This document shows positions 1-5,829 of a stretch of DNA of 13,298 nt, in pieces. The notes under the pieces are model-generated. The model made no database searches. It saw only the letters and a list, made by a program, of their open reading frames with translations, and was not told where the DNA came from. The stretch's first letter is position 1. Each line of letters opens with the position of its first letter. The position numbers were made by a program, and so were the translations under genes. Source of the stretch: Candidatus Cloacimonadota bacterium (lineage in GTDB: Bacteria; Hydrothermota; E44-bin80); assembly GCA_004375785.1 (NCBI GenBank), contig SOKM01000074.1, positions 1 to 13,298 of the forward strand. The letters are read 5' to 3'.

Positions 1-100
1 CCGTAATCCTGAACTGCTCAGAGCCTATCTCGGATATTGTCATTATTCCGTCAAGAATACTTCTTACTTTTTCTTCCCTTTCATTACTTATATCAAACAT
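1..100 (-). CDS. Partial hypothetical protein, N-terminal 33 residues
   Basis: An open frame starts with ATG at 100-98 and runs off the left edge without a stop. Visible residues begin MFDISNEREEKVRSILDGIM and continue with TISEIGSEQFRIT, a mostly helical, charged N-terminus. No domain motif is reached, so I do not recognise the family. There is no clear Shine-Dalgarno site (the upstream bases on the coding strand read ACTAAAGAT). The gene lies downstream of butyrate kinase on the same strand, separated by 218 nt of repeat-rich spacer, so it may have its own promoter. Its reality depends on sequence beyond the window. Confidence 0.5.
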   Translation of the reverse strand, partial: MFDISNEREEKVRSILDGIMTISEIGSEQFRIT

Positions 101-135
101 ATCTTTAGTCTTTTTTGTCTGTTTGGTTTGACATA

Positions 136-189
136 GTTTACTCGGTTTACTTAGTTTACACAGTTTATTGAGTTTAGTCCGTTTTGAAT
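136..189. repeat. Degenerate 9-nt tandem repeat (GTTTANNNN x6)
   Basis: Six consecutive 9-nt units each begin GTTT: GTTTACTCG, GTTTACTTA, GTTTACACA, GTTTATTGA, GTTTAGTCC, GTTTTGAAT. The first five share GTTTA and vary in the last four positions. The repeat sits in the spacer just upstream of the left-edge gene. It is not coding. The fixed head with a variable tail differs from simple slippage products and matches the style of the other tandem repeats in this window. Confidence 0.8.
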
Positions 190-231
190 TTTTAACCGTT
201 CCGCAGGAACCAATCCCCGTTCTGAGCCATA

Positions 232-252
232 TCCTGAGCCTGTCGAAGGATC
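232..252. repeat. Interspersed repeat containing GTCGAAGGAT
   Basis: The segment contains CCTGAGCCTGTCGAAGGATC. The 10-mer GTCGAAGGAT (242-251) recurs exactly at 13266-13275 and, as its reverse complement ATCCTTCGAC, at 4075-4084 and 11088-11097. All four copies lie in spacers and none in a gene, which points to a dispersed intergenic repeat family. Confidence 0.7.
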
Positions 253-290
253 TACTGAAGAACCATTACCGTTGTGTAGCAACTTATACC

Positions 291-307
291 GTTCATCGAA
301 GATGAAC
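291..307. repeat. Small perfect hairpin downstream of buk
   Basis: GTTCATC-GAA-GATGAAC forms a 7-bp perfect stem with a 3-nt loop, beginning 11 nt after the buk stop codon. On the transcribed strand it is not followed by a U-run, so it could protect the 3' end of the mRNA or pause polymerase, but it is not a standard intrinsic terminator. Confidence 0.5.
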
Positions 308-318
308 CATACCGTTCA

Positions 319-1389
319 CTACCCTCTATATTCTTTCGCCTCCTCCTTGCCTCTAAGTACCCTTAATGCACCCATTGCAAGTGCTTCCATCTCATCTCCA
401 CCAGGGAGAACAATTATTTTTGCCAGAAAATCGGTCTTATTTTTTATACAATCGAGCACAAATCTTGAATGTGCAATCCCACCACTGACAACAATAGCAT
501 CAATATTTCCAGAAAGAACAACTGCCATCTGACCAATCCATTTTGAAACCTGATAAGCCATCGCTTCGAGAACAAGTTTTGCATCTTGAGCACCATTTTC
601 TATTCTTTTCTCAATCTCTACAACATCGTCCGTTCCAAGATGTGAATAGAGCCCCGATTTTTTAAGAAGTTTTTTCATCATTTCCTTTTCGGTGTATTTA
701 CCAGAGTAACAAAGTTTAACGAGCCCTGTTAACGGCACTGTCCCTGCCCTCTGCGGTGAAAAAGGTGCCTCATCGTTTGCATTCGACGAGTCTACCTGTC
801 TGCCTTTCCTGTGTGCACTTACAGAAATTCCACTTCCGAGATGCGCAATTATAAGGTTTACATCTTTGTAATCCTTTTTTAACTCTTTAGCAACTCTTCT
901 TGCAACTGCTTTCATATTGAGGCTATGCGAAAGGCTCAACCGTGGTATCTCTTTCAGTCCTGAAATTCTTGCAACAGGTTCAAATTCATCCACAGATACA
1001 GGGTCTACAAAAAAAGAAGGAATCCCAAGCGGCTCAGCAATACCATGAGCCAGAAAAACTCCGATATTAGATATATGTCCTGCCTGAACATTTCCATTTT
1101 TTACATCATTCAGTATTCTATCATCTATTCTGTATGTGCCGCTTTCAAGTGGAAGAAAAGGTCCCCCCCTACTAACAACTGCACTCAATGATTCAAGCGT
1201 AATATTTTTCTTTTTAAGAAGTTCCATAATATGGTTTCTTCTATACTCATACTGGTCAAGGTATGTTTCAAAATTACCCAACTCTTCATTGTTGTGTTTT
1301 ACAATCTCAATAAAAAGAGGGGTTTCATCCTCATATACCCCTATCTTTGTCGATGTGCCACCTGGATTGACAACAAGTATTCTATACAT
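319..1389 (-). CDS. buk: Butyrate kinase
   Basis: Cytosolic kinase of the acetokinase/ASKHA superfamily that interconverts butyryl phosphate plus ADP with butyrate plus ATP, the energy-yielding last step of butyrate formation or the first step of short-chain acid activation. At 356 residues it has the normal family length. Visible motifs: N-terminal phosphate loop VVNPGGTSTKIGVYEDE (6-22), RGGPFLPLESGTYRI (74-88), central AHLGSGISVSAHRKGRQVD (182-200), DEAPFSPQRAGTVP (206-219), adenosine-loop region VVSGGIAHSRF (300-310) and C-terminal LPGGDEMEALAMGALRVLRG (328-347). The ATG start has an AAGGA ribosome site about 5 nt upstream. No phosphotransbutyrylase (ptb), its usual partner, is in the window, so it may be encoded elsewhere, and branched-chain acids such as isobutyrate are possible substrates. 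A palindrome-rich 104-nt spacer separates it from the PHP gene upstream. Confidence 0.96.
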   Translation of the reverse strand: MYRILVVNPGGTSTKIGVYEDETPLFIEIVKHNNEELGNFETYLDQYEYRRNHIMELLKKKNITLESLSAVVSRGGPFLPLESGTYRIDDRILNDVKNGNVQAGHISNIGVFLAHGIAEPLGIPSFFVDPVSVDEFEPVARISGLKEIPRLSLSHSLNMKAVARRVAKELKKDYKDVNLIIAHLGSGISVSAHRKGRQVDSSNANDEAPFSPQRAGTVPLTGLVKLCYSGKYTEKEMMKKLLKKSGLYSHLGTDDVVEIEKRIENGAQDAKLVLEAMAYQVSKWIGQMAVVLSGNIDAIVVSGGIAHSRFVLDCIKNKTDFLAKIIVLPGGDEMEALAMGALRVLRGKEEAKEYRG

Positions 1390-1428
1390 ATTTTCCTTAC
1401 CCTGTCTTTGCGAGCATCTTTCATTATT

Positions 1429-1451
1429 TTCTCCCCCTTGATGGGGGAGAA
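1429..1451. repeat. Palindrome TTCTCCCCC-TTGAT-GGGGGAGAA
   Basis: A 9-bp perfect inverted repeat with a 5-nt loop lies between the PHP gene and butyrate kinase. It could form a strong hairpin in RNA from either strand, but neither side is followed by a T-run (the minus-strand continuation reads AATAATGAAAG). A further run of five Gs follows at about 1459-1463. This looks more like a dispersed palindromic element than a terminator; partial attenuation of buk transcription is possible. Confidence 0.65.
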
Positions 1452-1487
1452 TAAAAGAGGGGGTGAGACTGTGAAGGTTTATGTTTA

Positions 1488-1505
1488 CGCAGGCTAAAGC
1501 CTGCG
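1488..1505. repeat. Palindromic repeat CGCAGGCT-AA-AGCCTGCG
   Basis: A perfect 8-bp inverted repeat with a 2-nt centre. The half-site CGCAGGCT recurs at 4066-4073 and 13201-13208, and its complement AGCCTGCG at 13277-13284, always outside gene bodies. This copy overlaps the end of the PHP gene: the TAG stop (1494-1496) and the last codons (for S-R-R-L) are read from the repeat, suggesting that the repeat landed on the gene's 3' end. Confidence 0.75.
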
Positions 1506-2327
1506 GCTACCTATCTGATATTTCCCCATTCTCTTAAATTCCTTCTTTCTTTTGCTAAAGAGCGTGATTTCCTTAACACCAATATTCAGAAGCAACTCCA
1601 TCGTTTCTGGTATTCTGTATCCTATATGCTCCGGTAGATGTGAATCGGAACCAATCGTGAGATTTTGACCGCCAAGTTCTAAAAACCTTTCTACAATTTC
1701 AATACGGGGATATGTCTCCTCAGGAAGATGTCTGAGTCCTGAAGTATTAACTTCAAGTGTCATCCCTTTTTTTGCAATCGCTTCAAGAATCTCATCAATG
1801 GGTTCCTTGAACTCTTCATATGAGTAATCCTTTATATATTTCAGGGCATACCTTCTGAGCATCTCAAAATGGCCAAGGCAATCAAAAATACCGCTGTTAA
1901 CCAGATTATGGGTTGTTTCAAAATAAGAGCGAATAGCTTTTTTTCTCTCTACTTCCTTGAAATATTTTTCTGTTCCTTTATCACCTGAAACATCAATCTC
2001 CCCAATAAGATGAACAGATCCTATAACAAAGTCAAAATCTTTATCATCGAGGAATTTCTCGATTTCATCCTCCCTTTCTCTTTGATAGGTTACCTCTACC
2101 CCTTTTTTTATTATCAGCCTCCCTTTATATAAACTCTTCAGTTCCAGAAGATTTTCTGAAATACCTTTATAATTGTAATATCCATAACCTTCGTCAATCG
2201 GGTCGAAATCAAGATGTTCTGTAAAAGCAATCTCACTTAAACCAAGTTCAATTGCACGCTCGCAAATAACCTCAGGCATGAGTTGGGAATCGCACGAAAA
2301 ATCAGTGTGTATATGGTAGTCTACCAA
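1494..2327 (-). CDS. PHP-family phosphoesterase, histidinol-phosphatase (HisK) type
   Basis: Metal-dependent phosphoesterase of the PHP superfamily, closest in layout to HisK-type histidinol-phosphate phosphatases (histidine biosynthesis). Ligand motifs appear in order: YHIHTDFSCDS (4-14, H5 and H7), FTEHLDFDP (35-43, H38 and D40), KKGVEVTY (74-81, E78), VIGSVHLIG (101-109, H106), DCLGHFEMLRR, EVNTSGLRH and TIGSDSHLPEHIGY (224-237, D228 and H230). At 277 residues it is full length. The start is TTG with AGAGG five bases upstream, and the upstream JAMM gene stops one base before it, so translation is probably coupled. No other his gene is in the window, so the substrate could be another phosphomonoester. 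The C-terminal residues SRRL and the stop come from a palindromic repeat. Confidence 0.9.
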   Translation of the reverse strand: MVDYHIHTDFSCDSQLMPEVICERAIELGLSEIAFTEHLDFDPIDEGYGYYNYKGISENLLELKSLYKGRLIIKKGVEVTYQREREDEIEKFLDDKDFDFVIGSVHLIGEIDVSGDKGTEKYFKEVERKKAIRSYFETTHNLVNSGIFDCLGHFEMLRRYALKYIKDYSYEEFKEPIDEILEAIAKKGMTLEVNTSGLRHLPEETYPRIEIVERFLELGGQNLTIGSDSHLPEHIGYRIPETMELLLNIGVKEITLFSKRKKEFKRMGKYQIGSRRL

Positions 2328-2328
2328 A

Positions 2329-2898
2329 TCATCCTCTAAGTGAGCATCCTTTTAAACCAACAGCAGCTGGACAGATTATCTCTACGTTCTTGTAATGTCT
2401 TCCCTGTTTAATGTACTCGTGGGCAGTAATTCGGATATGATAATCACCAAGTGTTCCGGAGATACTGCCATCGGTGTTATTATGCCATCCAACGGTTTTA
2501 TGGCTTTCGTTCACAGCAAGTATTATGTATACTCTACCTTCCTCCATATCTGCAATATCATCGCCACTCGGATGTGGAAGTGCCTTGCTATCTCCAATTT
2601 CTGTATGTGAATGGTAGTCACCAATCACATCCACAGGTAAAAGATGAACAATCTTCTTTACCCTCGATGCCCTTCTTTCATTCGGGCTTACCCAGGTTTT
2701 TGCCTTGTGTGCTGTCTGGAAAGGAATTGCATATTCTATTATAAAGGTTTCCTCACCTTTTAGACCGAGAAGAAGACCAAGCGTTTCAAGACGATAAACC
2801 TCTATGGCAGAGAGCACCATTGACCAGAAAGCCCTCTCTTTTACAATCACTTTTTTCCTCTTGGTCTCTTTTTCTTTAATCTTTCTTCTTTCAGCCAT
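2329..2898 (-). CDS. JAMM/MPN+ metalloprotease-like protein (Mov34/JAB family)
   Basis: Predicted zinc isopeptidase or peptidase of the JAB1/MPN/Mov34 fold. Counting from the longest possible start (GTG at 2937), it has the MPN glutamate in RLETLGLLLG (E51) and the metal motif GDYHSHTEIGDSKALPHPSGDD (H109, H111, S124, D127). All JAMM residues are present, but the HxH-to-Ser spacer is 12 residues, not the usual 7, and the usual proline after HxH is Thr. I prefer the ATG at 2898 (189 residues): it overlaps the HD gene stop by 8 nt (ATGGCTGA), whereas the GTG would overlap by 47 nt. Neither has a good ribosome site. The N-terminus is strongly basic (RRKIKEKETKRKK), and no signal peptide is seen. 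No ubiquitin-like, E1 or E2 gene is nearby, so the substrate is unknown. Confidence 0.85.
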   Translation of the reverse strand: MAERRKIKEKETKRKKVIVKERAFWSMVLSAIEVYRLETLGLLLGLKGEETFIIEYAIPFQTAHKAKTWVSPNERRASRVKKIVHLLPVDVIGDYHSHTEIGDSKALPHPSGDDIADMEEGRVYIILAVNESHKTVGWHNNTDGSISGTLGDYHIRITAHEYIKQGRHYKNVEIICPAAVGLKGCSLRG

Positions 2899-3427
2899 TA
2901 TTCGAGCTTTTAAGGGATTCAAAATTAATGAAATCACTATGGTGAATAATAATGCTCTCTATGGTTCTTTGATAGTTATCTCCCTCTTTCGAGTGTGTAT
3001 AGATTATATGGATAACTTCACCGGGTAGTTCAAATTCACTTGCGAGATTTGCTCCACTTACTGGGTGTCTGAGTAGTTTACCCATCTCTGATTTCTTGAA
3101 ACCATCTTCTCTATATTCATATTCTATCAGTTTCCCAACATCATGAAGCAAACCACCCGCAACGAGATAATCCCTCTTTACTTTTATAACCTCGTAGGAT
3201 GCCTCTAATGCATCGGCAATCTTAATTGCACAATTTGTTACTGCCCTTGTGTGTTCAACAAGGTTAACCTGAGTATCGAGAATTAAAAGTGTAAAGGGAA
3301 TGTTAAAAAGGTCATCACTTTTCCATCCACCAATCTCCATTGCCCTTTTCCAGACCAAAACTATTTTCTCCTGTAAATCCTTCTCTTTTATAAGCCCTAT
3401 TTCAGGGAATATTTCTATGAATTCCAA
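2891..3427 (-). CDS. HD-domain metal-dependent phosphohydrolase
   Basis: A 178-residue cytosolic HD-superfamily protein, likely a phosphatase or phosphodiesterase on a nucleotide or phosphorylated small molecule; the substrate cannot be read from sequence. Metal-site residues appear in the expected order: H59 (LVEHTRAV), H95-D96 (GGLLHDVGKLIEY), H121 (LLRHPVSG), H145 (IIYTHSKEG) and D165 (IIIHHSDFINF). The start is TTG, supported by a perfect AAGGAGG five bases upstream, which lies inside the last codons of bioY; the genes overlap by 13 nt. Its stop overlaps the JAMM start by 8 nt. The gene is thus embedded in a coupled bioY-HD-JAMM-PHP unit. No effector or sensor domain is attached. Confidence 0.9.
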   Translation of the reverse strand: MEFIEIFPEIGLIKEKDLQEKIVLVWKRAMEIGGWKSDDLFNIPFTLLILDTQVNLVEHTRAVTNCAIKIADALEASYEVIKVKRDYLVAGGLLHDVGKLIEYEYREDGFKKSEMGKLLRHPVSGANLASEFELPGEVIHIIYTHSKEGDNYQRTIESIIIHHSDFINFESLKSSNNG

Positions 3428-3987
3428 ACCTTCCTCCTTGTGATACGAAAAAGAGAAGTAGCAAGGGTTATCTTAATAGTATCTCCTATAATAAAAGGTA
3501 GTATTCCTAATTCAACTGCATTTAAAAATCCCTTTTTTAGAAAGATGGAAAGATGGAGCATTCCAAAAAGATATATTATGAGGAGTCCTGCATACATTGC
3601 TATAAATGCAGAAAAGGTTCTGTTCTCCATCTTTCTGAAAAGAAAGGAAACGACTGAAGGAGCAATAAGGAAACCTACAATATAACCTCCTGTTGGTCCA
3701 AGAATTCTTAACATCCCTCCTACTGCTCCTGCAAAAACAGGCAATCCTGCGAGCCCTGAAGCAACATAGATTAAAACCGAAAGAGTACCATATTTTTCTC
3801 CAAGGAAAAGACCGGCAAGTAGTACAAATAAAACCTGCAAAGTTATCGGAACAGGAGTAAAAGGTAACGGAATGTAAACAAATGCGCCAATTGTGATAAG
3901 CAACGCAAAAACAAGACTACCAAGAATCATCGTAACATTTCTTGGCACTCCTACAGTTTTTAGTACAACTGCTTTTACACTAAACAA
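3415..3987 (-). CDS. bioY: Biotin transporter substrate-binding subunit BioY
   Basis: Membrane S-component of the energy-coupling-factor (ECF) biotin transporter. At 190 residues it has the family length, with about six hydrophobic helices (roughly 20-38, 47-63, 66-82, 100-117, 124-147, 157-178). Family signatures are visible: PLPFTPVPITLQVLFVLLAG (40-59), LAGLPVFAGAVGG (79-91), LGPTGGYIVGF (96-106) and FIIGDTIKI (165-173), including the conserved Asp-x-x-Lys of the biotin site. The start is TTG with AAGGAGG four bases upstream, a convincing site despite the rare codon. No ecfA or ecfT gene is in the window, so it either uses a shared module encoded elsewhere or works alone. Biotin import implies reliance on external biotin. 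It heads the cluster of three hydrolases. Confidence 0.97.
   Translation of the reverse strand: MFSVKAVVLKTVGVPRNVTMILGSLVFALLITIGAFVYIPLPFTPVPITLQVLFVLLAGLFLGEKYGTLSVLIYVASGLAGLPVFAGAVGGMLRILGPTGGYIVGFLIAPSVVSFLFRKMENRTFSAFIAMYAGLLIIYLFGMLHLSIFLKKGFLNAVELGILPFIIGDTIKITLATSLFRITRRKVWNS
3433..3439 (-). promoter_or_regulatory. Strong ribosome binding site of the HD gene, inside bioY
   Basis: On the minus strand these bases read AAGGAGG and stand 5 nt before the TTG start of the HD gene. They also encode the Arg-Arg-Lys of the bioY C-terminus. This site decides for the TTG start. Confidence 0.8.
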
Positions 3988-3991
3988 ATTT

Positions 3992-3998
3992 CCTCCTT
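3992..3998 (-). promoter_or_regulatory. Strong ribosome binding site of bioY
   Basis: The minus strand reads AAGGAGG, 4 nt before the TTG at 3987-3985. No in-frame ATG near this position has an equally good site, so TTG is the start. I saw no biotin-operator-like (BirA) palindrome upstream. Confidence 0.8.
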
Positions 3999-4035
3999 CG
4001 TTTTTTCACCATTTCTCCGCTTCCCGGTTCTTTCT

Positions 4036-4054
4036 GTTGGGGGCAAGCCCCAAC
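4036..4054. repeat. Palindrome GTTGGGG-GCAAG-CCCCAAC
   Basis: A 7-bp perfect inverted repeat with a 5-nt loop in the spacer upstream of bioY. It lies directly next to the CGCAGGCT/ATCCTTCGAC composite at 4066-4093, making this spacer a mosaic of palindromic elements. No T-run follows on either strand, so it is not called a terminator. Confidence 0.65.
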
Positions 4055-4065
4055 GCTACATTTCA

Positions 4066-4093
4066 CGCAGGCTAATCCTTCGACGGAGCCTGC
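4066..4093. repeat. Composite palindromic repeat (CGCAGGCT arms around ATCCTTCGAC)
   Basis: The arms GCAGGCT (4067-4073) and AGCCTGC (4087-4093) are perfect 7-bp complements. The 13-nt loop carries most of the second dispersed word, ATCCTTCGAC (4075-4084). The same two words are combined at 13201-13284, so the two repeat families are associated more than once. Confidence 0.7.
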
Positions 4094-4128
4094 CGCAACC
4101 TTCTGCTTTCTACATACTATCCTATTGC

Positions 4129-4159
4129 TTGTGCTCTTGTGACTTGTGCTCTTGTGCTC
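4129..4159. repeat. Degenerate 8-nt tandem repeat (TTGTGCTC)
   Basis: Four units run in a row: TTGTGCTC, TTGTGAC, TTGTGCTC, TTGTGCTC; the second is one base short. The array starts 5 bases beyond the aldehyde dehydrogenase stop codon, in its 3' untranslated region. It is non-coding. Confidence 0.75.
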
Positions 4160-4164
4160 TGTAG

Positions 4165-5661
4165 TTATTTCTCCACTGATGTATCTATCTGTGCTTTCTG
4201 AAGTTTTCCAGAATAATCAACATAAATTGTCTTTATTTCCGTAAATATCTCATATACAGTGAGTCCACCTTCCCTGTGTCCATTACCTGTATTCTTAACA
4301 CCGCCAAATGGAAGGTGACACTCAGCTCCGATAGTCGGTCCGTTAATGTAAGTGATTCCTGCTTCTATATCCTCTGCAGCTTTCATAGCAATATTTACAT
4401 CCCTTGTATAGATAGAGGAGGACAGTCCGTATTTTGTATCGTTCATTATCTCAATAGCCTCTTCAAACTTATTAAATTTAATAACAGAAAGTACAGGTCC
4501 GAATATTTCCTCCTGTTCAATTCTCATCTCTGGCTTTACATCAACAAAAATCGTGGGTTTATAGAACCATCCCTTCGCACATTCACCTTCCTCGTAGAAT
4601 TCACCACCATACACAAGTTTTGCTCCTTCTTCTTTTCCAATCTGGACATAGTTATGTATAATTTCCCTCTGACAACTATTTATTACCGGCCCCATCTCAA
4701 CTGTTTCATCAAGCCCGTTTCCGAGCTTGAGCTTTTTTGCTCTTTCCACCAGCATCTCGATAAATTTGTCAAAGACCTTTTCATCAAGAATCAGTCTTGA
4801 TGTCGCGGTACATCTCTGTCCTGTGGTCCCAAATGCCCCCCATAAAACACCTTCAAGTGCAAGGTTTAAATCCGCATCAGACATAACAATCTGTGCATTC
4901 TTCCCACCAAGTTCAAGGGAAACCCTTTTCAGGGTTTTTCCACATACCTCAGCAATTCGACTCCCTACTTCTGAAGAACCTGTAAAGGAGACAACAGCAA
5001 TATCAGGATGGGCAAGCAGTGCTTCTCCAACCTCTTTCCCTCCTCCGTGAACAATATTTATGACACCATCGGGAATGCCTGCTTCCATTAGTATTTCAAC
5101 AAGCTTTGCCGAAGTGGCGGGTGTATCACTGGCGGGTTTAATTATAGCAGTGTTTCCCGAAAGAAGTGCAGGTATTACCTTCCAGCAGGGGATAGCCATA
5201 GGAAAATTCCAGGGAGTTATCAATCCTGCAACACCTATGGGCTTTCTGACCGTATAACACATTTTATTTTGAAGCTCAGAAGGTGTCGTAATGCCGAAAA
5301 GCCTCCTACCTTCACCAAATGCGTAATAAGCAGTATCTACTCCTTCCTGAACATCACCCCTTGTCTCCTTGATAACCTTTCCCATCTCTCTTGTTTCAAG
5401 CTTAGCGAGTTCTTCTTTCTTCTCAACCATAATATCACCACAACGACCAAGAATCTCTCCTCTTTTGGGAACAGGGACTTTCCTCCAGGACTTAAACGCC
5501 TTCTTTGCAGCTTCAACCGCTTTCTCCACATCCTTTGCAGTGGACTTGGGAAATATGCCAACAATCTCATCCCAATTGGCAGGATTTCTGTTCTCAGATG
5601 TCCTTTTTGATTCTGATTCGACCCATTTCCCACCTATGAAATTTTTGTAAACATCTGTCAT
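4165..5661 (-). CDS. NAD(P)-dependent aldehyde dehydrogenase
   Basis: Soluble dehydrogenase of the ALDH superfamily that oxidises an aldehyde to its carboxylate with NAD(P)+. It is a full-length single-domain enzyme of 498 residues. Key residues are visible: oxyanion Asn152 in TPWNFPMAIP, cofactor Lys175 in IIKPASDTPAT, Gly-rich FTGSSEVG (226-233), general-base Glu250 in SLELGGKNAQ, nucleophile Cys284 in FGTTGQRCTATSR, and EEIFGPVLSV (384-393). The Cys-Thr-Ala neighbourhood suits a hydrolytic ALDH acting on semialdehydes or dicarboxylic-type aldehydes, but the substrate cannot be assigned; it is not a CoA-acylating type. The ATG has AAGGAGG four bases upstream, and a good promoter lies about 70 nt upstream. 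It appears to be its own transcription unit, with a repeat-filled spacer after it. Confidence 0.96.
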   Translation of the reverse strand: MTDVYKNFIGGKWVESESKRTSENRNPANWDEIVGIFPKSTAKDVEKAVEAAKKAFKSWRKVPVPKRGEILGRCGDIMVEKKEELAKLETREMGKVIKETRGDVQEGVDTAYYAFGEGRRLFGITTPSELQNKMCYTVRKPIGVAGLITPWNFPMAIPCWKVIPALLSGNTAIIKPASDTPATSAKLVEILMEAGIPDGVINIVHGGGKEVGEALLAHPDIAVVSFTGSSEVGSRIAEVCGKTLKRVSLELGGKNAQIVMSDADLNLALEGVLWGAFGTTGQRCTATSRLILDEKVFDKFIEMLVERAKKLKLGNGLDETVEMGPVINSCQREIIHNYVQIGKEEGAKLVYGGEFYEEGECAKGWFYKPTIFVDVKPEMRIEQEEIFGPVLSVIKFNKFEEAIEIMNDTKYGLSSSIYTRDVNIAMKAAEDIEAGITYINGPTIGAECHLPFGGVKNTGNGHREGGLTVYEIFTEIKTIYVDYSGKLQKAQIDTSVEK

Positions 5662-5670
5662 CTAACCTCC

Positions 5671-5705
5671 TTTTTTATTTATTATTTATTACTTCTTACT
5701 TTATA
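5671..5705. repeat. Degenerate 7-nt tandem repeat in the aldehyde dehydrogenase leader
   Basis: Five units of seven: TTTTTTA, TTTATTA, TTTATTA, CTTCTTA, CTTTATA. On the mRNA strand this is an A-rich leader directly upstream of the AAGGAGG ribosome site, which should keep that site unstructured. It may simply be AT-rich leader sequence, but the 7-nt phase matches arrays elsewhere in the window. Confidence 0.5.
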
Positions 5706-5730
5706 CTGACCTGTTCTATAATACGGTAGG

Positions 5731-5759
5731 AACATAACAGGAAATTTAGCCAATGTCAA
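5731..5759 (-). promoter_or_regulatory. Sigma70-type promoter for the aldehyde dehydrogenase gene
   Basis: On the minus strand, TTGACA (5759-5754, perfect -35) is followed by a 17-nt spacer and TATGTT (5736-5731, 4 of 6 match to TATAAT). Transcription would begin near 5724, leaving a leader of about 60 nt. The word TGGCTAAATTT occurs inside the spacer (5742-5752) and again just upstream of the -35 (5762-5772), 20 bp apart, which is two helical turns. This geometry suits a dimeric regulator, but no regulator gene is adjacent. Confidence 0.6.
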
Positions 5760-5767
5760 GAAAATTT

Positions 5768-5797
5768 AGCCACAGAAGGGCACAGAGACACAAAGAT
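5768..5797. repeat. Short CACAGA-type repeat in the spacer
   Basis: The stretch contains AGCCACAGAAGGGCACAGAG followed by ACACAAAG, three imperfect units of 8-9 nt built on CACAGA. The 10-mer AGCCACAGAA recurs at 6920-6929 in the next spacer, on the other side of the glycosyltransferase gene, followed there by a looser ATGCAGAAAGAG. The glycosyltransferase gene is thus flanked by degenerate copies in the same orientation. Confidence 0.55.
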
Positions 5798-5829
5798 TTA
5801 TTATATATCAGATGTAGTGGCTGTGGGCT

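Larger units (their letters stand above)
101..318. other. Repeat-rich spacer between buk and the left-edge gene
   Basis: No gene is supported here. The spacer holds a 9-nt-period tandem repeat (136-189), a copy of the GTCGAAGGAT word (242-251), a small perfect hairpin (291-307) and four scattered ACCGTT words (about 195, 268, 288 and 311). No hairpin is followed by a T-tract on the minus strand, so I do not call a terminator for buk. Confidence 0.6.

Noticed and set aside
136..189. CRISPR array
   Set aside because: The period is 9 nt with no spacers of 25-40 nt, and no cas gene is in the window.
1429..1451. Intrinsic terminator between the PHP gene and butyrate kinase
   Set aside because: The stem is strong but no T-tract follows on either strand, and similar palindromes occur in several spacers.
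4276..4800. Long plus-strand open frame opposite the aldehyde dehydrogenase gene
   Set aside because: It is the shadow of a clear ALDH coding frame; the translation is rich in Cys, Phe and Ser with no motif and no ribosome site.
319..5661. Aldehyde dehydrogenase and butyrate kinase as one butyrate pathway
   Set aside because: The ALDH is a hydrolytic type, not CoA-acylating, it has its own promoter, and four unrelated genes separate the two; no phosphotransbutyrylase is present.
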